A stretch of DNA of 64,000 nucleotides from positions 23,824,672 to 23,888,671 of the forward strand of contig NC_060955.1 in assembly GCF_910589235.1 (NCBI RefSeq), read 5' to 3'. Below the pieces are notes generated by a model that did no database searches, had not been told where the DNA came from, and was given only the letters and a program-made list of their open reading frames with translations. This DNA is from Vespa crabro. Its lineage: Eukaryota > Arthropoda > Insecta > Hymenoptera > Vespidae. Made by a program: the position numbers and the translations under genes. Shown here piece after piece: positions 42,046-54,479 of the stretch; position 1 is the first letter of the stretch, and every line of letters begins with the position of its first letter.

Positions 42046-42758
42046 ACACAAAGTATTGATAAAATACTCATTTATTGAACAATAGTATGCGAAAATAATA
42101 GTACGCTCAGTTGGATGTTAATTAATATTGAATTTTGATTTATAGGAAAATAAGAAACGGACGATCGACCGATCTAAAGGAAAAGAAAATAATCCTAGAA
42201 AGAGACAATGTTACCGTAGCTAATCTTTATAGAAATAATTACGATGATTTACCGGTGAAAGGTAAAAATCGTGCCGAGGACGAAATGATACTTCTTAATA
42301 AACGCGAAGCATGGAAAAAGCAAAATGAGATACAGCTCGAAGAGGTGGCCTTCGGTAAGGATATGCGAAACAGGCTTAGAGAGGAGGAACAATTCAAGAG
42401 ATTGACGGGAATTAAAGGGAAGAAGATGGTGAACGATGATAAGCCAAGGGAAAAGCGAGAAAACAATAAAATAGAAAAGATCGAGAAGGATAAAAAGACA
42501 TTTATCCGATCGAATTTAAATAACGTCACGTTAAATATTAACACTACTGTTGTTTCCAATTACGAATTAACGACCGCTCACTCGTCTCCAAATTTTATTG
42601 ATAATAACAAAATAATTACGTTGAAAAAATCAAACGATACGAGGGAAAATGAAATAAAATTGAAGATGATGGAACGAGGGATAAACGTTTATGCCAATGA
42701 TAAAAATGAGACGTCGCGGATCACAGAACCGGAGAAAAGGAAAAAGAAAAAAGATTGA
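31120..42758 (+). CDS. Large secreted low-complexity Asn/Asp/Lys/Glu-rich protein, 16 exons, unknown family
   Basis: I do not recognise this protein. Coding exons by splice signals and phase: 31120-31299, 33953-34125, 34392-34573, 34876-35190, 35594-36382, 36532-36816, 36937-37273, 37430-37651, 37802-38162, 38474-39724, 40042-40194, 40287-40403, 40625-40786, 40932-41141, 41242-41753, 42146-42758. They sum to 5,862 nt, or 1,953 residues plus a TGA stop. Residues 1-36 look like a signal peptide (hydrophobic core VILIVLSIMFFLSFG). Poly-Asn/Asp lies near residues 395-428, poly-Ala near 727-735, and Lys/Arg blocks near 1214-1267 and 1671-1691. Furin-type sites include RSKR-S (exon 5) and RVKR-E (exon 10). 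Cysteines are few. Exons 11-14 (about residues 1366-1579) are less biased and probably helical. The exon 9 donor could be 38162 or nine bases earlier, both phase 0. It may be a processed secreted precursor or matrix-like protein; if exon 1 is wrong it could be nuclear. The exon structure is fairly sure, the function unknown. Confidence 0.75.
31300..33952 (+). other. First intron (2.65 kb) of the large secreted-protein gene
   Basis: Bounded by AAG|GTAAGA and a long poly-T tract plus AG. It carries (GA)n at 31851-31885, 32168-32198 and 33358-33391, (CT)n at 33025-33086, (TA)n at 32264-32290, and GC-richer unique DNA at 31540-31720 and 32700-32960, including a (GGCT)n run at 32850-32890. No coding exon is evident inside. 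Confidence 0.6.
35929..36026 (+). repeat. Coding AAY/GAT trinucleotide repeat (poly-Asn/Asp)
   Basis: AAT, AAC and GAT codons alternate for about 98 bp inside exon 5 of the large secreted-protein gene, giving a run of Asn broken by Asp. The pure AAT stretch (35981-36012) is likely length-polymorphic without shifting the frame. Confidence 0.9.
36817..36936 (+). other. Frame-neutral 120-bp intron containing a (GTT)n repeat
   Basis: A donor (TTG|GTAATA) at 36817 and an acceptor (AATGCAG) ending at 36936 define a phase-1 intron, as in the four introns before it. The intron is exactly 120 nt with no stop in frame, so retaining it would add 40 residues including a run of about ten valines from the (GTT)n tract at 36897-36925. 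I treat it as spliced because the peptide it would encode is unlike the flanking protein. Confidence 0.6.
37195..37221 (+). repeat. Coding (GCC)n poly-alanine run
   Basis: Eight or nine consecutive Ala codons, nearly all GCC, sit in exon 7 of an otherwise AT-rich gene. The GC-rich codon choice differs from the surrounding GAA/AAA/AAT-rich sequence and points to trinucleotide slippage. Confidence 0.9.
38273..38360 (+). repeat. Tetranucleotide array (TCGG)n passing into (TCGA)n
   Basis: About sixteen TCGG units are followed by about five TCGA units in the intron between 38162 and 38474 of the large gene. It is almost perfect, CpG-dense in an AT-rich intron, and its TCGA part is self-complementary. 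Confidence 0.95.
39832..39876 (+). repeat. (CGAA)n tetranucleotide array
   Basis: About eleven perfect CGAA units lie in the intron between 39724 and 40042 of the large gene. Confidence 0.95.
41992..42042 (+). repeat. (TA)n array
   Basis: Perfect TA repeat within the last intron of the large gene. Confidence 0.95.
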
Positions 42759-44396
42759 AATTAATGAACGATTGTTTATATAAGGACTTGGAAAGATTAT
42801 ATTATATTCGACCGATTACAAGGTAGAAATATAATAATAATAATAGTAGTAATAATAATAATGATAATAATAATAATAATAATGAAAAATAAAAAATAAA
42901 AAGAAAAAAAAAAGAAAGAAAAGAAGAGAAAAGAAAAGGAAAGAGAAAAGAAGGCAGTCGTTATCATTGTCAATTAAATAGAACGGGATGCGATCTAATA
43001 AATCCGTCGATCGCGGAACGTCTAAATAATTTCATCCCGTGCGAACGAACGCATCGATCGCGTATGAGCGTTATCTCGGTCGACGTGTTCTCCCCATCGG
43101 AGCGCGACAGACAGCCAGCCGAAACTTCGTAAATTGTCCTGTCGTTACGATCAACCGGATGTCCTCGTGCATTTACACGAGCCCTACCTTCGCTCTGCTA
43201 ATCTACACCCAAATTACTCTCAATGAGATCGATCCAATAACGAAAGAAATATGAACGAAACGATTAGTACGAGAAAGAAAGAAAGAAGGAAGGAAGAAAA
43301 AGGAAGAAAGAACAAACAAAAAAAAAAAAACAAAACAAAAAAAAAAGAAAAAAAAAAGAGAGAAACAAAAACAGAACGTATAGAAACAAACGATATCGAA
43401 GGCATGGGATAAAAACAAAAAGAACAAAAAAAAATAAAAAAAAAAAAATAAAAAAAAAAAATAAAAAAATAAAAAAAAAAAAGATACGCGTAACTCTAAA
43501 AAAGAATTGAAAAAGTTTTTCTACCCGCGATTACGACACCTGTGAACTTTTTCCAAGTTTATTAAAGACCGTGTAGGTGTATATATCCCAAAGTTAACTT
43601 CCCAAGTTCTTTTAAAACCTGGTAGGAAATTGATAGTCGCCTTCCTCTTCCAGGTCCTCTTTCTTTAAAGAAAAGAAACGTCTTCGGCTTCGGCTTTTTC
43701 CGTACGAGCGCGTGCGAAACGCAACCCTCCGTTGGGATGTGCTTCAATGAAATCTTACGAATCTTTAATCACCCCAACCCCCATCGTAATCCTTTCCATC
43801 CTCCTTCTCTTCATCTCCCGTATAACTACTACCGACGGTCTAAACGATAATTTACGATGTTAAAAAAACTTGATTAAGCCGATCTTAAATCTCTTTGGCA
43901 GCTATGTGCTACATGGGTACGGGACGTTAACTCGTCGATTAGTAAGAAACAAAGCAAAAAATAAAAACAAAATAAAATAAAATAAGATAAAAATAAAAAA
44001 AAAAGAAAAGAAATGAAAAAAAGAAAAATATATATATATATATATACATATATTCATTCGTCCATCCCTTTCTCTATTTCTTTCGAGGATTACGAAATAT
44101 CTCAAAAGTTTTCTCTTACCAAAGTTTCCACACGATGGAATTCCCTCGAGCCAATTAAAGTCCCAAAATCGGATGCGCTCGCTTATGCAAGCTAAAAGGG
44201 GTGGCTAGCTTGTAGAGGGTGAAAGTAAAAAGAGAGAGAGAGAGAGAGAGAGGGAGGAAAAGGGAGAGGGAGAAGAAGAAGTTGGTTCACTCACGCCGAA
44301 CGTTATTACTTATTCGACGAGATTTTAAGGGTGGTCGACACGCGGATTTATTTAGATATTCTACAGTGAGCATCTGCAGACTCCTCCCGCCCTCTT

Positions 44397-44401
<5 letters not shown>

Positions 44402-44442
<41 letters not shown>
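44402..44442 (+). repeat. (CT)n array
   Basis: About twenty CT units. Confidence 0.95.
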
Positions 44443-44445
<3 letters not shown>

Positions 44446-45268
44446 CGCGTTTGCGAGCCGCATCATCTCGCGGCTCGCAACATCTCGCGGAATCTCTATT
44501 TCCCTTACTCCTCCCTACTCACTCTCGCGCATTAATATACACCGGCTTTCGAGAGGGAAGTCCTCCGGAGGACCAACCCCTCCTGCTATCTTTACATAAC
44601 ATTAAGTTGTTGCTATGCCAAGAGCTCTCCCATCACTCCCCATCTTTCTCTCTCTGTTTGTCTGTCTGTCTCACTCTAACTCACTAATTCTATTGGACTG
44701 TACGAAACTAAGGCCACTAATGGAGGTTAAAATGCGAAAACGAGCCGACGCAATTCCTTTTTCTGCTTTCCAATCTCTCTTTTCTCTCTTATCCCGTTAA
44801 TCCTATATATATATTTTTTTTTATTATTTTTCCTTTTTCTCTTTTATTTTATTTTTATTCTTTTTTTATTACGCGACAAAGAAATTATCGATCTACCAAT
44901 GGCATTTTTTTTCCCATATCGTAGGTGTTTAATATTAGAGGAAGAGACGACTAGCGATACGATGAAGCGTGTCCGGTGGCTAAAGAGAATTTCGTATTAT
45001 ACCGCTCGGACTATGAGGCCCGCTCGAATCCCTATTGAAATTTTAAATATCGTGCCTATTGCATCAAAGAATACCTAATTCGATGGATGGATAGATAGAT
45101 AGATAGATTCTACTCGGTTATTATTTTTCATTTTATTCCCATCCATAGATAGATATGCATATAGTATTTATTTATATATACATACATACATATATATGTA
45201 CCTATGTGGTATTATTATTGATGAAATCAATTATTTTTCATTATATGTAGGTTCATATAAGAAAATTC

Positions 45269-45270
<2 letters not shown>

Positions 45271-45316
<46 letters not shown>
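45271..45316 (+). repeat. (TA)n array
   Basis: About 23 AT units. Confidence 0.95.
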
Positions 45317-45318
<2 letters not shown>

Positions 45319-46684
45319 GATGGGGAGAAATATGAAATGCGAGTTTGAGGTGTGTGAGGTAATCTCGAACGATCTTCCGTCGGTCCGACGGATTCGATTG
45401 AATTGTACCGCGACGAGGACTCATTGTCGGATATGTTTAATGAACTTATCAAAGCTATCGTTAGTCACGCTCTCTCTCTCTCTCTCTCTCTCTCCCTCTC
45501 TGGTCGATATTATCTCGACGACGTCGACCTCGATTGTAGGCCAATATACCGTCGTTGGAACGATTCGAGTCGAATGTGCATTGTAAACCTTCTAATTGGA
45601 AAGTGAATTCGGCTATAGGGACAATCGCTACGGAGAAAAGCCGCATTGTTTCGGAATTCGGATTACGGTCGCGGTATGCGCGGAAGAAAAGAGGAAAAAA
45701 AAAAGACGAAAAAATGAAAGGAAAGGAAAGAGAGAAAAAGAGAGAGAGAGAAAGAAGAGGATAGGCGAATCGTTAAAAATGCACGGTATGCGCTTAATAA
45801 TCGCGTTCGCATTCTCGCGTTGTTTCCCACATTTTCGCGATGTTTTCGATAATACGCCTCTGGGCTTTTTGAATTTTCCCGCGGTGGAACAAAAGTTCTT
45901 AGTTAACGATCAAATTCTTATCGGCACTAGATTAGAATACATTTGTTATTTTTATGTCTAAGGATTATATACCATCGTACATATATATAATCTACATTAT
46001 AATTTATGAACATTTAGATTCAATCATTGTTTCTAATACATATGAAAATGAATGAGAGAAAGAGGGAAAAAGAGATATAAAGAGAGAGAGAGAGAGAAAG
46101 AGAGAGATAGGAAGTTCCACTTTGATTTACGCGTCGAGTGCCAGATTGGTAGATAGAGAGTCGAAAGGGATAAAGCTCGTCAAATCCATCACGATTATAC
46201 GAATTCGCGGCTGAACGAGGCCATCGGTATTGCGAGAAAGAAAGACAGACAGACAGATAGACAGACGGACGGACGGACGGACGAATGGATGAACAGACCG
46301 ACAGATAGAGATAGGGATAGAAAGGGAGAGAGAGAGAGAGAGAGAGAGAGAAATAAAGAGAGAGAGAGAGAGAAAGCAGATCGATCGTCGATTCCATAAT
46401 CACGAGAATCCAACGAACAGCAAATACGACTCGTTGATCGTTTCAATGATCGTCTCTTGGTCCTAGCGATTCTATCCAAAGAAATATCTGCAAATGTGGT
46501 AATGAAAAAGGTAGAGAAAGAGAGAAATGAAACGAAACGAAACGAAAGGAAAAGAAAATAAAAGAAAATAAAAGAGGTAAAGATGGTTGGTTCTGGAGAT
46601 GTCCTGGCACGCATTCTACAATGACAGATGATATTTTCGCGTATCATGATCGCAGCTAGGATAGTTTCCTATATCCTCGAATAT

Positions 46685-46692
46685 ATACAGAC

Positions 46693-46742
<50 letters not shown>
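46685..46742 (+). repeat. (GA)n array
   Basis: GA dinucleotides with one AAA interruption, followed by a CAG/CAA-rich stretch. Confidence 0.95.
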
Positions 46743-46745
<3 letters not shown>

Positions 46746-46961
46746 ACTAACAGCAGCAGCAGTAACAGCAACAGCAGCAACGCACCGGCCTGGCATCGTC
46801 GACATGTCGATAGCAGGCTTCGCCGTGCGATACATCCACCGATATCTCCGTACTAGCATGGGTAGTAGTATATCCGCGACCCATCCCCCTTCATTCGACC
46901 GCTAAATGGCCGAGCGGAGGCCAACCCCCTCTTCCTATGGTGCTCAATTATTGATACTTAC

Positions 46962-46998
<37 letters not shown>

Positions 46999-47506
46999 GC
47001 ACGCGCGCATGAGTGTATGTGTATTGCATGCGGTTGTGTGTGTGTGTGTGTATGTGCGCGCGCGCCTCGACTCTTCCTACTACATCGTATTTTCTTCCTT
47101 CTCGTTCTCTCGCCTATTCGAGATGCGTCGTCTTTCCTTCCATTCTATAGCAGGAATGCATTTTCGTGTCTCCAACAAGGAAGACCTTCTCATTCGCTGG
47201 ACCCACGTAAAAGATTGATTCGCTTGATACCTGCGAAGAAAAAAAAAAAGAAAAAGCGGAAGAAAAGAAAGAAGAAGAAGAAAAGAAGGAAAAGGAGAAG
47301 AGAGAAAAAGGGACGAAGCCACTACTGTTCCAGTTCTTTCTTCTTTTTATTTTTATCTTTTGCGTTCTTCTTTTTTTCTTTTCTCTCTCTCTCTCTCTTT
47401 GACGTCCTTTTTCTTCTTCTTTTTCTAATTTTTTGTTTTCTCTTTTTTCTCTTTCTTCCACTTTTCGTGTGTTTTTGTTTTCCCTTCTTCTTTTTGCTTT
47501 TTTATC

Positions 47507-47510
<4 letters not shown>

Positions 47511-47561
<51 letters not shown>
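47511..47561 (+). repeat. (TA)n array
   Basis: About 25 TA units. Confidence 0.95.
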
Positions 47562-47565
<4 letters not shown>

Positions 47566-49453
47566 CATATATATATTTTTTTTTTTCTTTTTATTATTAC
47601 TATTATTACTTTCAACAACAATTGGCAGTAATCATTGATTGAAATTGAATAAGATGAAAAATTTGACAAAGGAAGAAAGGATAGTGACGTATCGTATTAT
47701 TACTGAAATTCGATAAGTTTATGGTATGAGAACCACTGAGCCACGGAATGGCCTCGATTAACCGTTTGATCGGCTAGAGGCAGTGGTCAACGTTTTCCAG
47801 GCGGCCAGCTCGGCCTATTAGATCCTACTACTACTAATACTATTGCTACTACTTCTATTACTACTACTATCAACCACTACTACTACTACATTACTAGAGG
47901 ATTGCTATGGGTTTGCGTGTCTGGGTTGTCGAGCTTTTGGCGTAAGCGGCCAAATCGTTTCTGTTTTTCTTTCGGCATGTCCTACGTAAGTACATACGTA
48001 TATGTACATACCTACGTAAGTACATACGAATCAATCGGTTCACAAGCTCACAGAACAGAGTTTGATTCCTACAGAACGAAGGAGTTACGAGATAGATAAA
48101 GAGAGAGCGACAATGGAGTGGTTCGGAAAAGAAACAAAAAAATTAAAAAACAAGAAAATAAAGGAAAGAAAAGAGAAAGAAAGATATATATATATATATA
48201 AAGAAAAAGAGATGAATGTAGGTGTATGTACGTCTGATTAAAAGTTTTCGACGAGAGACCGAGAGAAAAGAAGAGAGATAAATCGGAATCGTTAAGTTGG
48301 ACCTACCGGGCGAATACACGTTAGATTCGATAAATCGAAACCGATTCGCACGAATATGCTTAGGACTCGACTCTTAAGATGTGGACTTTTAACGAGAGCC
48401 AAACTCCTCGCCCAAGCATCGTTATTCGTTAAAAGCGAAACGATCTCTCTCTCTCTCTCTTTCTTTCTATCTCTATCTATCTCATCCGGTATCTCTACTA
48501 TCAAATCCATCCCGTCTATACCTTCTCATCTAGCATCTTTTTTTCGTGGAAATTTGAAAGGGAGTCATCGATTGGAATGTCGACTCTTTTGGCTAAGTTT
48601 AAAAAAAAAAAAGGAAGAAAAAAAGTGGGGGGGGTGGTGGCAGGAACAAGGGGGTGAAGGAATGGGCGAGGGATGAGGGGGATGAGCCGGATAGGAGGGG
48701 AGAGGAGGAAGGAAAGAAAGAGAGAAGAAAAGGAAGGAAAAGAGGTCGTCTCTATAAAGCGATCGGAGGATCGGCTTCTATCTTCTTCGTTTTTTCGCGC
48801 GATATTTCTCTCTCTCTCTCTCTCTCTCTCACTTGCTCTAAGTGTATTAGACTCGCGTTTCGGATCGTCGGATCGGCGAAGAAGGTGGAGGTCGGTTTTG
48901 AAGGGTGCGAGAGGGTGGTCCGAGGGCGCGGGCCTGTACCCCGCTAATGGCACCCTCGGGGTATTCCCGGAGAACCCTCTCGTATTTATTATTTAGCGAG
49001 GATGCTGTGAAGAGGGAGAGAAGAAAAGAGAGAGAAAGAGAGAGAGAGAGAGAGTTATGTGGAAGGACGAAGAATGAGAGAGCGAACAAATAATCGTCGA
49101 CTGGAAGCTTAGAAAAGAGAGAAAAAGAGAGAGAGTGAGAGAGAGAGAGAGAGAGGGCAGCCCTTTTCACCCTTCCTTTCCTATCCAACCCATCCCCACA
49201 CACACACACACACCTATCTTATCTCTTTACATCGCTCCCTTCGCCAAACCACGAGGATTTATCCGCAAACATCACACATAGAACTCGGACTTCCGACGTA
49301 ACGTACACGATTCTTGGCAAAGGTAACCGCGGAGAGAAAAAAAGAAAAAAGAGGATCTTGCTTTCTCGTAAGGCACAAACTAACCGGAGAACGAGAAAAT
49401 TCGTCAAGTTGCTACGACGTATCCTTTTTCCTTTCTTTGTTCTTTTCTTTTTT

Positions 49454-49486
49454 GTTTGTTTGTTTGTTTGTTTGTTTGTTTGTTTT
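49454..49486 (+). repeat. (GTTT)n tetranucleotide array
   Basis: About eight GTTT units. Confidence 0.95.
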
Positions 49487-49706
49487 TTTCTTCTTCTTGT
49501 TTTCTTACGTAAAATCCTTTTGAAAATCAACTGGAAGAATGGAAGAATCTTAAAAATATATTCCAACGTAGGAGTAAAATCATCGAACGGTTCGAATTTT
49601 CCGTTTGGTCCGTACAAATAAAGAAAAAAAAAAAAAAAAAAAGAAAGAAAAAAAAAGGAAGAGAGAGAGAGAGAGAGACGTTGACGGAAATGGTGGTGAA
49701 AGGAAA

Positions 49707-49751
<45 letters not shown>

Positions 49752-50071
49752 AAATTAAAGTTAGAGTTAGAGGTGGAGAGGTTAAGCCGGGAAATCGAAA
49801 ACGATTGTCGCTCGTGCCCGTTCGAAAAGGGCTCGCGCGCGCAATTTGCGCGTCAGGGAAATGCATGCTTCGCTGGCAGCAGCTGCGGAACGTTATTGAT
49901 ACTACATTTCTCCCGATTTGACGAATTGCCGTACTGGACTAATGGTCCGAATACGAAAGCCTGAGCCAACGGCTGCTTTCTGGCCGTAGCTCTGCTTCCG
50001 AAAGAGAGAGAGAGAGAAAGAGAGAGAAAAAGAGGTTAGGATAGCTAAAATTGTTGAGCCCGTCGTGAATG

Positions 50072-50103
<32 letters not shown>

Positions 50104-50577
50104 TATATACATATATGTATCTTGCTCATAACTCTTCGACAAGAGCGTTGCCTTCGAGAACGTCCAGTTGGTACGAAAAAAGAAAAACAGAAAAGAGAGG
50201 ACAAAAAAAAGGAACAAAAAAACCCCATAAAGAAAAATAGAAGAATAAGAAGGAAGAGGAAGAAAGAAGAGGAGGAGGAGGAGGTGGAAGAGAGAAATGG
50301 AAAAATATGTATGTACCGGAGAAAAGAAATGAAACGAGGAAACGAACGATCGAATTTATTGGGGAACAATCGTACGTAAGGAAAAAAGAAAAAAGGAAGG
50401 ATGGAAGGAAAAACGAGAAAAGAAGCAAAAGAAAAAAAAAATAGGGGAAACAAATAGAGAAGAGAAAAATATGCGAATTTATAATTACGTCATGCACGAC
50501 ACCTATACGTACCAAATAGAAATTAGAGACGGCGCCACCGACCACCTGTTGTTCGCCGTTTTAACGAGATTCTATAA

Positions 50578-50609
<32 letters not shown>

Positions 50610-50649
50610 CATATATACACAAGCACATATGTGTGTGTACATATAATAT

Positions 50650-50650
50650 G

Positions 50651-50681
<31 letters not shown>

Positions 50682-50702
50682 TGATGATGATGATGATGAT
50701 GA
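50650..50702 (+). repeat. (AAT)n passing into (GAT)n
   Basis: AAT triplets change to GAT triplets at about 50679, a one-base drift of the unit. Confidence 0.95.
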
Positions 50703-50776
50703 TAATAACAATATTAATATTAATAATAGAGTGACTGTATCGGGAAAGCATTTACGAATTATACGATTTCATACGT

Positions 50777-50824
<48 letters not shown>

Positions 50825-50921
50825 ATGTATGTTTATAAAAAATTTTAATTGAAGAAAAGAGATAAACTATTTTGTCAATGGGGCAAGAGCAAGAGCGTAA
50901 GCCAACATTACTGACGTAACA

Positions 50922-50996
50922 GTGTACTATTGACTTGTGTGCTATCGGCTTATGTACCATCACCTTGTGTACTATTACCTCGTGTACTATTGCAGT
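50922..50996 (+). repeat. 15-bp minisatellite, five imperfect copies
   Basis: Units of consensus GTGTACTATTACCTT begin at 50922, 50937, 50952, 50967 and 50982, each differing by one to five bases. It is the only clear non-microsatellite tandem repeat that I found. Confidence 0.85.
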
Positions 50997-51057
50997 ATAC
51001 AGGATCGAGCTTACCCGCACACAAACAGACCCTCCATATTCGTGTTTGTCCACGATC

Positions 51058-51088
<31 letters not shown>

Positions 51089-52439
51089 TTCCCACTCTCT
51101 CTCTCCCTCTCTTTCCCTCTCTCTATCTACGAACGAGAAATCAAAGCACTCCACTCAAATCGTCCAAATGTGTGTATCACATTACCAAATTGTCGAAATC
51201 CACTTTGTCCGCGTACATTTATCAGATCGTAAAAGGAAAATGATAAATTTTTTCAATCGTAAGTTTAACACGGAATTTTAAACGTAACGCGTGTTAAGAC
51301 GAAAATTCAAAGAAATACGGTTGGCAATACTTACCAAACTGCATATGTATCTTCGTGATCAAGGACGTTTCGAAAATAACCCTCACAGGTTAAATCTTTC
51401 AGAAACTAATTGTTTTTTTTTTTTTTTTTTTTTTTTCTTGTAAGAGAACGAAAAGAAACGTTGATCTATCCATAATATCTCGGTAAAAAGCTTCTCACTA
51501 AGTGCTACCATCTCGTGTAATATCCCTTTCCTTTTTGGTCCCGTTTTAATCCTACAAATTTTACTTGCGCGCGTAACGGTTACGTCTACGAAGGAACGTG
51601 ATTCGTCGTAGACTGATCGTTCGATGGAGTTTCTACCTTTTTATCGACATGTACATTTACCGTCGGTAATTATCGACGATAAATCTACTATTATCCCGTC
51701 GATAACGTAGAAACGAATATTTTTTTTTTTCCGACAAATTTCTTTAACGATATCGTAGACACATGAACTTTCACGAAACTTTGTTAACGCTACTTTTTGA
51801 CACAATGAAACGGTAACGCCTGATCAAACTATACGTTTGCTTACTTGTTTATCTTGGTTCTTTTTTTTCTTCTTCTTCTTCTTTTGTTTTCTTTATTATT
51901 TATTTATTTATTTATCCTTTTTGTTTTCTTTTTGTCTTTTTTTTTCTTTCATTGTTTGACAAAACAAGTATACGTTCCCGAGTATACGGTGGTATTCGCG
52001 GTTTATTTAAAATATACTTTTACAAAATATCAAAATGAAAAATTCAAAATAGATTATATTTTTGCGACGTTTTGTGTCAAACTTTAAGATCCTTAATATT
52101 AATACACATGGAGTAATGTTAAAGGGAAGTGGCCGTACGAAGGGCCCGTGACAGGGGACTGGAAAAGAAAGAGGTGAATTTCTAAAAGATAAATTTGTAG
52201 TAAATTACTTTCACCACGAGATGGTCATAGTGTCGCATTGCAGGCTTCCGATGAAAAATATTCAACGCTTGACTATCTGTAATATTTCTACTTGAAGCAA
52301 ATCCCGTTCTACCTGATTCTACCCCGTTACACCCAAAGTGGATACCTTACGTTGCTTTGGTTCCACTTGTTTTTTAATTCGGTCATATTAATTTCACCTG
52401 TTTGCATTCTACAGGTTGTACTATTTACTTCTTATATCG

Positions 52440-52508
52440 TTATTTATCTTTTCATGATTGATTTCAGTTCGGCAAGTGCGTAAATCCGACTATTTTCATC
52501 AAAAAAAG
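52440..52508 (+). other. Probable 5' untranslated exon end of the CCDC9-like gene
   Basis: The stretch ends in AAAAAAAG|GTAAGT at 52508/52509, a strong donor. The next acceptor on this strand (TTGAATACAG, ending 52951) directly precedes the ATG of the CCDC9-like protein. The 5' edge of the exon is not visible, so the start coordinate is arbitrary. Confidence 0.45.
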
Positions 52509-52725
52509 GTAAGTAGAAAATTATAAATTAATTTAGACAGACATTCTCGATGTCTATTTAAGACAAGGAATTCAGAAATGACATTCCTTTTAAATTGTCT
52601 CCTAAACATGGTATACCATGCCCATAAAAAAATTCATTTCAAATAATCCAATTCGTATAAAAATGATCACAGCTATGGTCTAAATTTAAAATATTAATCT
52701 TGCATAAATATATGTGTATACATAT

Positions 52726-52768
<43 letters not shown>

Positions 52769-52951
52769 GAGTCATGCATATACATATATAAATTATCAAC
52801 GAGATGATAAGTATACATAAATACTTCTTTAAAATGTATAATACTAATAATTGTAACCGGAGGCAATCCGAATTAATGATATAATATGACCAAAAATATA
52901 AAATATATAATGTACATGTTTTATCCAAAATTCATTCTTTATTGAATACAG

Positions 52952-53370
52952 ATGGCATTTAGTGAGCTCGAAGAAAGAATTAGTAAAATCCGACAACAAA
53001 ACGAAGAAATTAAAAGGAGACATGAGGTAAGTCGTTAGAACGATAGTTCGGCAAATTGTTTTTGATGTATGCAAAATAAAATATATTATTAACTTTTAAT
53101 ACGATTAGGAAGTAGAGGAAGATAAAAAAAATGCTGCTAAGCTAAATGCTTTGGTACAAATGGTACCGTCAACAGATTGGCCAGAAAGGAAAGAGCCACC
53201 GGAATATTCAAATCTCCCTAAAGTAACCCATAAACAAAAATCTGCTACAAAGGAACAATTGGAACATGGTCAACAGCATCATCCTAATGACAGAAGAAAA
53301 GTATGTTTCTTTGTTATCGTATCAATAGTTCATTTATTCCTATGAACATATTTGTATATCTATATATGTG

Positions 53371-53408
<38 letters not shown>

Positions 53409-54441
53409 GAAGGACCACCACCTGACCCTAAATATAATTTCCTTGCTGATGCTGAAAGAGAAGAATATAGTGTACCAAATCAGAAAGACAATACTGGAAA
53501 TAAAAATCATAATAGATCAATATGGGGCAATTTTAAAAAAAGAGGAATGGGAAGAGAAGGACAGCAGAGGGTAATTATATTTATATGTATGGACGGACGT
53601 ATATTGATAATATTTAAAAATTGCAGACATTTTTTTCATTAAAAAATAGATTTTGCCACAAATACATCATTTTTATTACACATTTGTTTTACATCCTATC
53701 TAGGGTAGGACATATCATGGAGCGCATAGAGACGAGCATAAGCCGGAGTACGAAGCATGGCGAAAAGAAAGAAATCGCATCGATGAAGATCGTATTAGTA
53801 GACAGAAAACTGCTGAGGGTAACTGGCGGAGAGAATGGGATAATGATAAAGTACTTTGTTGTCAATTGAATGGAAGATATTTAAATCTCATCAATTAATT
53901 TGATGAATTAATTTTATATCTGATTGACAGGCTCATTTAGTGAATGAAATCTCAAAAGCAGAAGGAAAGATTACCATAGGAGATTTTACAAAAAAAGATG
54001 GGAGATATTCGGACGGTAAAAAAAATTATAATTTGAAATATTTACATTTTTTCTTTTCTTTTTTTTTTTTTTTTTTTATTTTTCCCTAAAATTTCTAAAG
54101 GTAATAAAAGATTTTTCAATTCATCAGGTAGCGGATATGCAGGCCATAATCGTGGTGCTTATCATAAATCCTATCGAGGATCTCCTAGAAATTTTCATAA
54201 TAATCATGATTATCATCATATGAATTCATATGATCAACATAATCATGATATGTCTTCCATGTCTCTTTCTGTAGATGAACGAACTGTTGTTGCGACAGAT
54301 AAAAGCATTAAGGTAACATTAAACCAAAGCAATATGACAAAGGGTCCTCTTATGAGCGTTAAAGGTATATTTAATACAATTAAATCAATAATAATTTTGC
54401 AAATGAATTGTTGTCTCACGTATAGAACTGAAATTACATTG

Positions 54442-54479
<38 letters not shown>

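Larger units (their letters stand above)
42759..52439. other. Gene-poor, microsatellite-rich stretch between the two plus-strand genes
   Basis: It starts with the 3' UTR of the large gene (AAT-rich, several AATAAA hexamers around 42880-42900). Repeats: poly-A 43426-43482, (CT)n 44402-44442, (TA)n 45271-45316, (GA)n 46685-46742, (TA)n 47511-47561, (GTTT)n 49454-49486, (GA)n 49707-49751, (AAT)n(GAT)n 50650-50702, (TA)n 50777-50819. Unique pieces: 43560-43760, 44930-45080, 47710-47830, 49780-49960, 51480-51720 and 52090-52240. No coding signal is credible; the last part probably holds the CCDC9-like promoter. Confidence 0.55.

Noticed and set aside
46906..47631. 241-residue plus-strand frame
   Set aside because: It is composed of (CT)n, (GT)n, purine, poly-T and (TA)n tracts in succession.
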